Assembly: GCA_039807785.1 (NCBI GenBank)
Contig: JBDHRX010000006.1
Span: 1 to 43,910, forward strand
Length of the DNA stretch: 43,910 nt
Direction: 5' to 3'
Source: Zeimonas sp039807785
GTDB lineage: Bacteria; Pseudomonadota; Gammaproteobacteria; Burkholderiales; Burkholderiaceae_E
Of the stretch, positions 26,921-35,210 are shown in pieces. Both the position numbers and the translations under genes were made by a program. Numbering within the stretch: the stretch's first letter is position 1; every line of letters starts with the position of its first letter. The notes beneath the pieces were generated by a model. It was given only the letters and a program-made list of their open reading frames with translations, was not told where the DNA came from and searched no databases.

Positions 26921-28791
26921 TGCGCCGAACTCCAGTCGCCGATCCGCCCGGGCCTGACGGGCAGCCTGTCGCGCGCGGCGACTGGCACACGATCGGGCGA
27001 CTGCTGCCGTACCTGTGGGCCTACCGCTGGCGCGTGGGCCTGGCGCTCGCCTGTCTCGTGGCGGCGAAGGTCGCCAACGTCGGCGTGCCGCTGGTGCTCA
27101 AGCAGATCGTCGACGCGCTCGACCTGAAGCCGGGCGACGCGCACGCGGTGCTGGTGGTCCCGGTGGCCCTGCTGGTCGCCTACGGCCTGCTGCGCATCGG
27201 GGTCACGCTGTTCACCGAGCTGCGCGAGCTGATCTTCGCGCGGGTCACCCAGGACGCCGCGCGCACGATCATGCTGCAGGTCTTCCGCCACCTGCTCTCG
27301 CTGTCGTTGCGCTTCCATCTCGAGCGCCAGATGGGCGGCATGTCGCGCGATATCGAACGGGGTTCGCAGGGGATCGGCAGCCTGATCTCGTACACCCTGT
27401 ACAGCATCCTGCCGACGCTGGTCGAGATCGCGCTGGTGATCGGCTACCTGGTGCTCCACTACGACGCGTCGTTCGCGGCGATCGCGCTGTCGGCGCTGGT
27501 GCTCTACGTCGCGTACACCGTGACGGTGACCGAATGGCGCACCCAGTTCCGGCGCGAGGTGAACGAGCAGGACTCGCGCGCCAACACGCGGGCGATCGAC
27601 GCGTTGATCAACTACGAGACGGTCAAGTACTTCAACAACGAGGACTTCGAGGCGCGGCGCTACGACGAGAACCTGCTGGCGCGGATGCGCGCCGGGATCC
27701 GTTCGCAGACCTCGCTGTCGGTGCTCAACCTGGGACAGAGCCTGATCGTCGCGTCGGCGGTCGCGCTGCTGCTGTGGCGGGCGACCGCGGGGGTGGTCGC
27801 CGGGACGATGAGCCTGGGCGACCTGGTGCTGGTCAACGCGTTCATGATCCAGCTCTACGTCCCGCTCAACTTCCTCGGCGTGCTCTACCGCGAGATCAAG
27901 CAGGCGCTGACCGACATGGAGCGGATGTTCCGCCTGATGGGCGAGCACCGCGAGGTCGCCGATGCGCCCGACGCCCGCGCGCTGGCGCTCGCGCCGGGTC
28001 GCGCCCCGTCGATCCGGTTCGAGCGGGTCTCGTTCGCCTACGAACCGGACCGGCCGATCCTGCACGAGGTCGACTTCACGATGCCGCCCGGCACGACGAC
28101 CGCGGTGGTCGGCGCCAGCGGGGCCGGGAAGTCGACGCTGGCGCGGCTGCTCTACCGCTTCTACGACGTGCAGCACGGGTCGATCTCGATCGACGGGCAG
28201 GATCTGCGCCGCATCACCCAGTCGAGCCTGCGCGCCGCGATCGGGATCGTCCCGCAGGACACGGTGCTGTTCAACGACACGATCCGCTACAACATCGCCT
28301 ACGGCCGCCCGGAGGCGCAGCCCGGAGCGATCGAGGCGGCGGCGCGCGCGGCGCAGCTGCACGGGTTCGTCGCGGCGCTTCCGCAGGGTTACGAAAGCAC
28401 CGTCGGCGAGCGCGGGCTGAAGCTCTCCGGCGGCGAGAAGCAGCGGGTGGCGATCGCGCGCACGCTGCTGAAGGATCCGCCGATCCTGATCCTGGACGAG
28501 GCGACCTCGGCGCTCGACAGCCGCAACGAGCAGGCGATCCAGGATGCGCTGCGGCGCGTCTCGGTCGACCGGACGACGCTGGTGATCGCCCACCGGCTGT
28601 CGACCATCGTGGAGGCCGACCAGATCCTGGTGATGTCCGGGGGCCGGATCGTCGAGCGCGGCGATCATGACGCGCTGATGCGCGCCGGCGGCGAGTACGC
28701 GCGGCTGTGGGCGATGCAGCAGGCGGACGACGGCGCGCGGGCGTCCGGGGTAGCCGGGGCGGCCGAACCCGGCTGGGTCCGGTCAGCGTGA
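26920..28791 (+). CDS. ABC half-exporter, Atm1/ABCB7-like
   Basis: 623-residue homodimeric exporter: six membrane helices at about 30-330 then a nucleotide-binding domain. Seen: NYETVKYFNNEDFEARRYD (about 231-249), the signature of the Atm1/ABCB7/HMT branch, Walker A GASGAGKST at 398-406, Q-loop IVPQDTVLFNDTI, ABC signature LSGGEKQR, Walker B ILILDEATS, and IAHRLST. Atm1-type exporters carry glutathione-linked sulfur or heavy-metal species across the inner membrane. The ATG at 26920 is preferred over an upstream in-frame GTG-type start at 26869. Its last 9 nt overlap the convergent lipoprotein gene. Confidence 0.93.
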   Translation: MRRTPVADPPGPDGQPVARGDWHTIGRLLPYLWAYRWRVGLALACLVAAKVANVGVPLVLKQIVDALDLKPGDAHAVLVVPVALLVAYGLLRIGVTLFTELRELIFARVTQDAARTIMLQVFRHLLSLSLRFHLERQMGGMSRDIERGSQGIGSLISYTLYSILPTLVEIALVIGYLVLHYDASFAAIALSALVLYVAYTVTVTEWRTQFRREVNEQDSRANTRAIDALINYETVKYFNNEDFEARRYDENLLARMRAGIRSQTSLSVLNLGQSLIVASAVALLLWRATAGVVAGTMSLGDLVLVNAFMIQLYVPLNFLGVLYREIKQALTDMERMFRLMGEHREVADAPDARALALAPGRAPSIRFERVSFAYEPDRPILHEVDFTMPPGTTTAVVGASGAGKSTLARLLYRFYDVQHGSISIDGQDLRRITQSSLRAAIGIVPQDTVLFNDTIRYNIAYGRPEAQPGAIEAAARAAQLHGFVAALPQGYESTVGERGLKLSGGEKQRVAIARTLLKDPPILILDEATSALDSRNEQAIQDALRRVSVDRTTLVIAHRLSTIVEADQILVMSGGRIVERGDHDALMRAGGEYARLWAMQQADDGARASGVAGAAEPGWVRSA

Positions 28792-29379
28792 AGGCTTGAG
28801 CGGCGCGCGCGGCGAGGGCAGCGGCGGCCGCGCCGGCGGCCCGGGCGGCGGGCGCAGGGCGGGCGGGGGACGATGGTAGTGCGGGTAGCGGCCGCCGTAC
28901 CACCACAGGCCGAAATCGAACGGCGCCCAGGGATACCAGCCGTAGTAGTAAGGGTAAGGGTAGGGATAGGGGACGACCCGGACCGGCGCGGGGGGCGCGG
29001 CGAGGATCGCCTCCGACTCGCTGCGGACCGCTTCGATCACCGCGCCGTCGGCGCCCTGCCGCAGCAGCAGGTCGACGTCGGCGTCGCGGGCCGGCGCCAG
29101 CAGGCCGCGCTCGCGGATCGCCGCCGCGAGGTCGGCCTGGTCGCGTCCGCTGCGCAACTCGGCCGCGATCTCGCCGATGCTCAGCGGCGCCGGCGCCGGG
29201 GCGTAGGCACCGGGCACCGCGGTCACCTCGCCGTAGCGCACCGTGTCGGTGCTCGCGCAGCCGGCCAGCGCCAGCGCGGCGATCGCCGCGGCGAGCGTCC
29301 GGCGGGAGCCGGCAGGACGCCGGCGCGGCGCCGTGGGGGCGGGCCCGGCGACGGGGCGGGGCGGAATGCGGGCGGGCAT
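28783..29379 (-). CDS. lipoprotein of unknown function, Pro/Tyr-rich
   Basis: 198 residues with an Arg/Pro-rich lead, a hydrophobic stretch and the lipobox LAGC at 38-41, so probably lipid-anchored. The middle (about 65-125) resembles a small helical domain (SIGEIAAELRSGRDQADLAAAIRERGLL and DVDLLLRQGADGAVIEAVRS). The last third is low complexity: PYPYPYPYYYGWYPW, GRYPHYHRPPP and a Pro/Arg tail. I do not recognise a named family, though similar repeat-tailed lipoproteins occur in betaproteobacteria. The gene ends inside the 3' end of the ABC exporter gene. The ribosome site is poor (AGGA only one base from the ATG). Confidence 0.75.
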   Translation of the reverse strand: MPARIPPRPVAGPAPTAPRRRPAGSRRTLAAAIAALALAGCASTDTVRYGEVTAVPGAYAPAPAPLSIGEIAAELRSGRDQADLAAAIRERGLLAPARDADVDLLLRQGADGAVIEAVRSESEAILAAPPAPVRVVPYPYPYPYYYGWYPWAPFDFGLWWYGGRYPHYHRPPPALRPPPGPPARPPLPSPRAPLKPSR

Positions 29380-29479
29380 GTCCTGATCAACGCTCGGGGC
29401 GGCGCCGGGTTGACCGCCCGGGCAGCGGGCGCTGCCGCTGTGCGATCATGGCGGCCCCTTCGCGCAGCGGGAGAATCGT

Positions 29480-30544
29480 ATGGCCAGGCACCGGATCGCC
29501 GTCCTTCCGGGGGACGGGATCGGCAAGGAAGTGATGCCCGAGGGCGTGCGCGTGCTGGAAGCGGCGGCGCGCCGGTTCGGGATCGGGCTGGAATTCGATC
29601 ATTTCGATTTCGCGAGCTGCGATTACTACGCCAAGCACGGCGTGATGATGCCCGAGGACTGGAAGGCGCGCATCGGCGGGCACGACGCGATCTACTACGG
29701 CGCGGTCGGCTGGCCCGACACGGTGCCCGACCATGTCTCGCTGTGGGGCTCGCTGCTGCTGTTCCGCCGCGAGTTCGACCAGTACATCAACCTGCGGCCG
29801 GTGCGGCTGATGGCGGGCGTGCCCTGCCCGCTCGCGGGGCGTGCGCCCGGCGACATCGACTTCTACGTGGTGCGCGAGAACACCGAGGGCGAGTACTCCT
29901 CGGTCGGCGGCCGGATGTTCCCCGGCACCGAGCGCGAGTTCGTCCTGCAGGAATCGATCTTCACGCGCACCGGGGTCGACCGCGTGCTGCGCTACGCGTT
30001 CGAGCTGGCGCGCCGCCGTCCGGCCCGGCACCTGACTTCGGCGACCAAGTCGAACGGGATCTTCATCTCGATGCCGTACTGGGACGAGCGCGTCGCCGAG
30101 ATGCAGCAGCAGTATCCGGACGTCAGGGTCGACAAATTCCACATCGACATCCTGACCGCGCACTTCGTCCGCAACCCGCACTGGTTCGACGTCGTGGTGG
30201 CGAGCAACCTGTTCGGCGACATCCTGTCCGACCTCGGGCCGGCCTGCACCGGCACGATCGGGATCGCGCCGTCGGCCAACATCAACCCCGAGCGCCGCTT
30301 CCCCTCGCTGTTCGAGCCGGTGCACGGGTCGGCGCCCGACATCGCCGGGCAGGGGATCGCGAACCCGATCGGCCAGATATGGTGCGGTGCAATGATGCTG
30401 GAGCACCTCGGCCACCCCCAGGCGCACGACGCGATCGTCGCCGCGATCGAGCAGGTGACCCAGCACGGGCCGCGCACGCGCGACATGGGGGGAACGGCCA
30501 CCACGGCCGAGGTCGGGGCCGCCATCCTGGACAAATTGCGCTAA
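29480..30544 (+). CDS. ttuC: tartrate dehydrogenase/decarboxylase or D-malate dehydrogenase
   Basis: NAD-dependent beta-decarboxylating dehydrogenase (isopropylmalate/isocitrate family), 354 residues. Seen: PGDGIGKEV near the start, NLRPVRL (substrate Arg), RENTEGEYSSVGG (diagnostic of the TtuC/DmlA branch), SATKSNGIF (catalytic Lys), NLFGDILSDLG (metal Asp) and EPVHGSAPDIAG (nucleotide loop). TtuC converts meso-tartrate to D-glycerate plus CO2 and also oxidises D-malate. The glycerate kinase two genes downstream takes that product, which supports tartrate use. GGAG lies before the ATG at 29480. Confidence 0.92.
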   Translation: MARHRIAVLPGDGIGKEVMPEGVRVLEAAARRFGIGLEFDHFDFASCDYYAKHGVMMPEDWKARIGGHDAIYYGAVGWPDTVPDHVSLWGSLLLFRREFDQYINLRPVRLMAGVPCPLAGRAPGDIDFYVVRENTEGEYSSVGGRMFPGTEREFVLQESIFTRTGVDRVLRYAFELARRRPARHLTSATKSNGIFISMPYWDERVAEMQQQYPDVRVDKFHIDILTAHFVRNPHWFDVVVASNLFGDILSDLGPACTGTIGIAPSANINPERRFPSLFEPVHGSAPDIAGQGIANPIGQIWCGAMMLEHLGHPQAHDAIVAAIEQVTQHGPRTRDMGGTATTAEVGAAILDKLR

Positions 30545-30552
30545 ATCATTGC

Positions 30553-30566
30553 AGTGAACCTTCACT
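30553..30566. promoter_or_regulatory. small inverted repeat between ttuC and the Bug receptor gene
   Basis: AGTGAA-CC-TTCACT (30553-30566) is a perfect 6-bp inverted repeat nine bases after the ttuC stop and about 40 before the receptor start. No T-run follows. It may be an operator or an mRNA-processing hairpin that lets the abundant receptor be expressed more than ttuC. Confidence 0.35.
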
Positions 30567-30604
30567 CGTCGGTAGACTTCTGCAGCCCTTCTTCAGGAGA
30601 GAAC

Positions 30605-31585
30605 ATGGTCAAGCGCATCATCCTCGGCGTCGCCGCAATGGCGACCGCGCTCGCGGCAACCACCGCCGGCGCCCAAGCCTATCCCACGCGCCCGATCTCG
30701 GTCGTCGTGCCGTTCGCAGCCGGCGGGCCGACGGACACCGTCGCCCGCTCCGTGGCCGATGCGATGGCCAAGGCGATACCGGGCTCGACTTTCGTGGTCG
30801 AGAATGCCGCCGGCGCGGCGGGCACGATCGGCGTCTCCAAGGTCGCGCGCGCGAATCCCGACGGCTACACGCTGCTCGTGTACCACATCGGGATGGCGAC
30901 CACGCCGGCCCTGTATCGCAAGCTGCAGTACAAGCCGCTCGAGGACTTCGAGTACGTCGGCCTGATCAACGACGTGCCGATGACCATGCTGGTGAAGAAC
31001 GGCTTCCCGGCCAAGAACATGCGGGAGATGGTCGACTACGTGAAGAAGAACGCCGACAAGGTCACGCTGGCCAACGCCGGCGTCGGCTCGGCCTCGCACC
31101 TGTGCGGCCTGCTGTTCCAGTCGGCGATCAACCAGGAGCTGGTCACCGTTCCGTACAAGGGCACGGCGCCGGCACTGGCCGACCTGATGGGCGGGCAGGT
31201 CGACATCCTGTGCGACCAGACCACCAACACCACGCCGCAGATCAAGTCGGGCAAGGTCACCGCGCTGGCGCTCACCGCGCCGCAGCGGATCGAGTCGCTG
31301 AAGGAACTGCCGACCATGGCCGAGTCGGGCTATCCCGACTTCAACGTGTCGATCTGGCATGGCCTGTACGCGCCCAAGGGAACGCCCAAGCCGGTGGTCG
31401 ACAGGCTCGTGGCCGCGCTGCAGCAGGCGCTGAAGGATCCGGGGCTGAACAAGCGCTTCGCCGATCTCGGCGCGCAGACCGCCTCGGCCGAGCGCGCGAC
31501 GCCGGAGGGGCTGCGCAAGCACCTGGCCGCCGAGATCGATCGCTGGGGACCGGTGATCCGCAAGGCCGGCGTCTACGCCGACTGA
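30605..31585 (+). CDS. Bug-family tripartite tricarboxylate transporter substrate-binding protein
   Basis: Periplasmic solute receptor, 326 residues. Seen: signal peptide IILGVAAMATALAATTAGAQA with cleavage before YPTRPI; the Bug hallmark PISVVVPFAAGGPTDTVAR, VVENAAGAAGTIG, ANAGVGSASHLCG, VPYKGTAPALADLMGGQVDI and WHGLYAPKGTPKPVVDRL. AGGAGAG lies before the ATG at 30605. No TctA/TctB membrane genes are nearby, so it is an orphan receptor, as is common in Burkholderiales. The flanking ttuC and glycerate kinase genes suggest a tartrate- or malate-like ligand. Confidence 0.94.
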   Translation: MVKRIILGVAAMATALAATTAGAQAYPTRPISVVVPFAAGGPTDTVARSVADAMAKAIPGSTFVVENAAGAAGTIGVSKVARANPDGYTLLVYHIGMATTPALYRKLQYKPLEDFEYVGLINDVPMTMLVKNGFPAKNMREMVDYVKKNADKVTLANAGVGSASHLCGLLFQSAINQELVTVPYKGTAPALADLMGGQVDILCDQTTNTTPQIKSGKVTALALTAPQRIESLKELPTMAESGYPDFNVSIWHGLYAPKGTPKPVVDRLVAALQQALKDPGLNKRFADLGAQTASAERATPEGLRKHLAAEIDRWGPVIRKAGVYAD

Positions 31586-31612
31586 TCGGCAAGTGCGGTA
31601 AAGTCGGCGCGC

Positions 31613-32911
31613 ATGGATGCGCGCCGACTTCTCCTTGACAGCTTCGCCGCGGCGGTCGCCGCGGCCGATCCCCTCGAGATCCTCGCCCCGTTTCTGCCGG
31701 ACGCCGCGGACATCGCCCGCGTCCGCAGGACGCTCGTCGTCGGCGCCGGCAAGGCGGCGGCCAGCATGGCGCTGGCGGTCGAGCGGCACTGGCCGGCGCA
31801 GGCGCCGCTCGGCGGGCTGGTCGTCACCCGCTATGCGCACGGGTTGCCGTGCCGCCGGATCGAGGTGGTCGAGGCCGGGCACCCGGTTCCCGACGCGGCC
31901 GGCGAGCGCGCCGCCGCGCGGATCCTCGAGGCCGCGGCGGGCCTCGGCGCCGAGGACCTGCTCGTGGCGCTGGTCTCGGGCGGCGGTTCGAGCCTGCTCA
32001 GCCTGCCGGTCGACGCGGTCCCGATGGCCGACCTGAAGGCCGTCACGCGCGCGCTGCTCGCCAGCGGCGCGCCGATCCAGGACATGAACGTGGTGCGCAA
32101 GCACCTGTCGCGGATCCAGGGCGGACGCCTGGCACAGGCCACCCGCGCGCGCGCGCTCGCGCTGATGATCTCCGACGTCGCCGGCGACGACCCCTCGTCG
32201 ATCGCGAGCGGGCCGTGCTCGCCCGATCCGAGCACGTATGCCGACGCGCTCGCGATCCTCGAGCGCTGGCGCGTGCAGGCGCCGGCCAGCGTGCGCGCGC
32301 ATCTCGAGCGCGGCGTGCGCGGCGAGGCCGGCGAGACGCCGAAGCCGGGCGATCCGCTGTTCGCGCGCGTCGAGGCGCGGATGGCGGCCACGGCCCACCG
32401 CAGCCTCGAGGCGGCGGCGGCGACGTTCGCGCAGGCCGGGGTGCGCCCGATCGTGCTGGGGGACACCGTGACCGGCGAGGCGCGCGAGGTGGCGCAGGTG
32501 ATGGCGGCGATCGCGCGCGAGATCGTCCGCCACGGCCAGCCGTTCGCGCGTCCGGTCGCGCTGATCTCCGGCGGCGAATGCACGGTCACGGTGCGCGGCC
32601 GCGGCCGCGGCGGCCGCTGCGCCGAGTTCCTCCTCGCCCTGGCGCGCGAGCTCGACGGCCTGCCCGGGGCCTGGGCGATCGCGGCCGACACCGACGGCAT
32701 CGACGGCTCCGAGCCCGACGCCGGAGCGATCGCGACGCCGGACACGATGGCGCGCGCGGCCGCCGCCGGGCTCGATGCGCGCGCGCTGCTCGACGACAAC
32801 GATGCCTGGAGCTTCTTCGACGCGCTCGGCGACCTGGTGACGACGGGGCCGACGCGAACCAACGTCAACGACTTCCGCGCACTGCTGCTGCTGCCGGTCG
32901 ACGCCGCATGA
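31613..32911 (+). CDS. ttuD: glycerate 2-kinase, MOFRL family (TtuD / GckA)
   Basis: 432-residue kinase, often annotated as hydroxypyruvate reductase, making 2-phosphoglycerate from D-glycerate. Seen: RTLVVGAGKAAASMA, GGLVVTRYAHG, EAGHPVPD, SGGGSSLLSLP, NVVRKHLSRIQGGRLA (active-site Lys region), ISDVAGDDPSSIASGP and the C-terminal MOFRL part ISGGECTVTVRGRGRGGRCAEF...DGIDG. The stop overlaps the pyrC start by 4 nt. With ttuC it forms the tartrate to glycerate to 2-phosphoglycerate route. Confidence 0.93.
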   Translation: MDARRLLLDSFAAAVAAADPLEILAPFLPDAADIARVRRTLVVGAGKAAASMALAVERHWPAQAPLGGLVVTRYAHGLPCRRIEVVEAGHPVPDAAGERAAARILEAAAGLGAEDLLVALVSGGGSSLLSLPVDAVPMADLKAVTRALLASGAPIQDMNVVRKHLSRIQGGRLAQATRARALALMISDVAGDDPSSIASGPCSPDPSTYADALAILERWRVQAPASVRAHLERGVRGEAGETPKPGDPLFARVEARMAATAHRSLEAAAATFAQAGVRPIVLGDTVTGEAREVAQVMAAIAREIVRHGQPFARPVALISGGECTVTVRGRGRGGRCAEFLLALARELDGLPGAWAIAADTDGIDGSEPDAGAIATPDTMARAAAAGLDARALLDDNDAWSFFDALGDLVTTGPTRTNVNDFRALLLLPVDAA

Positions 32912-33972
32912 ACATCGCCTCCGCCCCGGACCCGAACGTGGACTCGATCTCGCTCACCCGCCCCGACGACTGGCACCTGCATCTGCGCGATGGCGACGCG
33001 CTGCGCGCCGTGGTCGGCGCGAGCGCGGCGCAGTTCGCGCGCGCGATCGTGATGCCGAACCTGCGGCCGCCGGTGACCACGGTCGAGCAGGCGCTCGCCT
33101 ACCGGCAGCGCATCGTCGACGCGCTGCCGGCGGGGGCGGCCTTCGAGCCGCTGATGACGCTCTACCTGACCGACGACACCCCGGCCGACGAGATCCGGCG
33201 CGCCGTGGACGACGGTCGCGTCGTCGCGGTCAAGCTCTATCCCGCCGGCGCCACGACCCATTCCGATGCCGGGGTCACCGACCTGCGGCGCACCTGGCCG
33301 GTGCTCGAGGCGATGCAGCGCTGCGGCATGCCGCTGCTGGTGCACGGCGAGGTCACCGACGCCGGGGTCGACGTGTTCGACCGGGAGGCGGTCTTCATCG
33401 ACACGGTCCTCGATCCCTTGCGGCGCGACTTTCCCGGGCTGCGGATCGTGCTGGAGCACATCACGACGCGGCAGGCGGCGCAGTACGTCGCGCAGGCCGA
33501 CGAGAGGCTGGCCGCCACGATCACCGCGCACCACCTGCTCTACAACCGCAACGCGATCTTCACCGGCGGCCTGCGACCCCACTGGTACTGCCTGCCGGTG
33601 CTCAAGCGCGAGGCGCACCGGCGCGCGCTGCTCGAGGCCGCGACCGGCGGCGGCACGCGCTTCTTCCTCGGCACCGACAGCGCGCCGCACGCGGCCCGGC
33701 TGAAGGAGCACGCCGCGGCCTGCGCGGGCTGCTATACCGCGCCGCACGCGATCGAGCTCTACGCGAGCGCGTTCGAGCAGGCCGGCGCGCTCGATCGCCT
33801 GGAGGCGTTCGCCAGCTTCAACGGACCGGACTTCTATCGCCTGCCGCGCAACGCCGGCCGGATCACGCTGCGCCGCGAGACCTGGACCGTGCCCGCGTCG
33901 CTGCCGTTCGGGCCGGACCGGATCGTGCCGCTGGCCGGCGGCGAGACGCTCGGGTGGAGGCTCGCGCCCTGA
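32908..33972 (+). CDS. pyrC: dihydroorotase, class II
   Basis: Zinc amidohydrolase of pyrimidine synthesis closing carbamoyl-aspartate to dihydroorotate, 354 residues (E. coli PyrC 348). Seen: metal ligands His23 and His25 in DWHLHLRDGD, MPNLRPPVTT, the carbamylated Lys109 in VKLYPAGATTHSD, HGEV, LEHITT and GTDSAPH. The ATG overlaps the ttuD stop (ATGA), coupling a biosynthetic gene to a catabolic one. A GTG at 32939 is a possible alternative start. The next gene, DUF3025, overlaps its 3' end by 19 nt. Confidence 0.95.
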   Translation: MNIASAPDPNVDSISLTRPDDWHLHLRDGDALRAVVGASAAQFARAIVMPNLRPPVTTVEQALAYRQRIVDALPAGAAFEPLMTLYLTDDTPADEIRRAVDDGRVVAVKLYPAGATTHSDAGVTDLRRTWPVLEAMQRCGMPLLVHGEVTDAGVDVFDREAVFIDTVLDPLRRDFPGLRIVLEHITTRQAAQYVAQADERLAATITAHHLLYNRNAIFTGGLRPHWYCLPVLKREAHRRALLEAATGGGTRFFLGTDSAPHAARLKEHAAACAGCYTAPHAIELYASAFEQAGALDRLEAFASFNGPDFYRLPRNAGRITLRRETWTVPASLPFGPDRIVPLAGGETLGWRLAP

Positions 33973-34886
33973 CGCGCGGCGATCGCGGCCCCTGGTTCGA
34001 GCCGTTCGAACCCTGGATGTCGCGCAGCGACCCGCGCGCGAGCGGACGGATCGACTTCGATGCGCTGAACCGCCTTGCCGCGCAGCGCGGGCTGCGCACC
34101 GAGGACGGCCTGGCGCTGCGCTTCGTCGACGCGCGCGCGGCGCCCGCGGGCGCCTACGAGCAGGTGATCCGCGCGCACGGCCTGGTCCCGACCCGCGCGC
34201 ACGGGCCCGGCATGCTGCACGACTGGTTCAACGCGCTCGCCTGGCTGGCCTGGCCGCGCGTCAAGCGCCGCCTGAACCGCCTGCAGTCGGATGCGCTGGC
34301 CGTCCCGTCCGGCGCGCCGGCGTCGCGCCGCGGGGCGCTGCGCGACGCGGTGACGGTGCTCGACGAGAGCGGGGCGCTGTTCGTCTGCGACGATCCGGCG
34401 CTGGCCGATGCGCTGCGCCGCTTCGACTGGCGCGCGTTGTTCGTCGACGGGCGGCGGCGCTTCGAGGCGCACGCGCGGGTGCATCTGCTGGGCCACGGCC
34501 TCGCGGAGAAGCTGCTGGCGCCCTTCAAGGCGGCCTGCGCCCACGCCTGGATCGTCGAGACGCCGCCCGGCGTGCCGCCCGCCGACCTCGACGGCGATGC
34601 GCTCGACGCGCTCGCCGGCGACGGGTTGCGGGCTGCGGACCTGCGCCCGGCGATGCTGTCGCCCCTGCCGCTGCTCGGCGTGCCGGGCTGGTGGCCGGCC
34701 AACGCCGAGGCCGCGTTCTACGACGACCCCCGCGTTTTCCGGCCGGGTCGGGGCGCATCGGCGCGCCATGATGGCGTCCGGGGGCGTACCATGGCACCCG
34801 GAGCGGGTCGGACGGTCGCCGGCCGGGGCGCGCAGGCGCCGCGGCCGGAGGAAGGTCCGGACTCCACAGAGCGGGATGCTGGCTAA
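33954..34886 (+). CDS. DUF3025 family protein, reading frame running into rnpB
   Basis: Protein of unknown function, 310 residues by its frame. Seen: GPWFEPFEPWM, GLALRFVD, YEQVIRAHGLVPTR, LHDWFNALAWLAWPRVKRRLNRLQ, DAVTVLDESGALFV and the C-terminal LLGVPGWWPANAEAAFYDDPRVFRP, a conserved DUF3025 ending. Translation starts at GTG 33954, overlapping pyrC. The family core stops near residue 265; the remaining 45 residues (RGASARHDGVRG...) have no conservation that I recognise. The frame stops only at 34886, about 85 nt inside the RNase P RNA gene. Confidence 0.88.
   Translation: MEARALTRGDRGPWFEPFEPWMSRSDPRASGRIDFDALNRLAAQRGLRTEDGLALRFVDARAAPAGAYEQVIRAHGLVPTRAHGPGMLHDWFNALAWLAWPRVKRRLNRLQSDALAVPSGAPASRRGALRDAVTVLDESGALFVCDDPALADALRRFDWRALFVDGRRRFEAHARVHLLGHGLAEKLLAPFKAACAHAWIVETPPGVPPADLDGDALDALAGDGLRAADLRPAMLSPLPLLGVPGWWPANAEAAFYDDPRVFRPGRGASARHDGVRGRTMAPGAGRTVAGRGAQAPRPEEGPDSTERDAG
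34787..34792 (+). promoter_or_regulatory. possible rnpB -10 element inside DUF3025
   Basis: TACCAT (34787-34792) lies about ten bases before the predicted 5' end of RNase P RNA, the right place for a -10 element. A matching -35 is not seen. Any rnpB promoter must lie inside the DUF3025 reading frame. Confidence 0.4.
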
Positions 34887-35210
34887 CGGCCAGGCGCAGC
34901 AAGCCGAAAGGCCCAAGGCGACGGAAAGTGGAACAGAAAGCACACCGCCCAAGCGGCGTCCGGCTTGCCGGCGCCGACGGCAAGGGTGAAACGGCGAGGT
35001 AAGAGCTCACCGCGGACGTGGCGACACGGCCGGCACGCCAAACCCCATCCGGAGCAACATCGAATAGGCACGCGCGCGGTCCACGGACCGCACAGGGTGG
35101 CTCGCCCGAGCGTGCGGGTAGATGGCTCGAGCGGCCGGGCAACCGGCCGCCCAGACGAATGATCGTCACGCCGGTTCGCCGGCGCACAGAATCCGGCCTA
35201 CAGACCCGCT
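34802..35210 (+). ncRNA. rnpB: RNase P RNA (bacterial type A)
   Basis: Catalytic RNA that trims the 5' leader of tRNA precursors. Seen: terminal helix P1 from AGCGGGTC (34802-34809) and GACCCGCT (35203-35210), perfect 8 bp; the conserved GGAGGAAGGTCCGGACTCC block (P4 5' strand, about 34847-34866), GGGTGAAACGGCGAGGTAAGAGCTCACCG in the middle, and ACAGAATCCGGCCTAC near the 3' end (P4 3' strand). The length, about 409 nt, is somewhat above E. coli (377). Its first 85 nt are also inside the DUF3025 frame. In related genomes rnpB likewise lies before mraZ. Confidence 0.96.
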
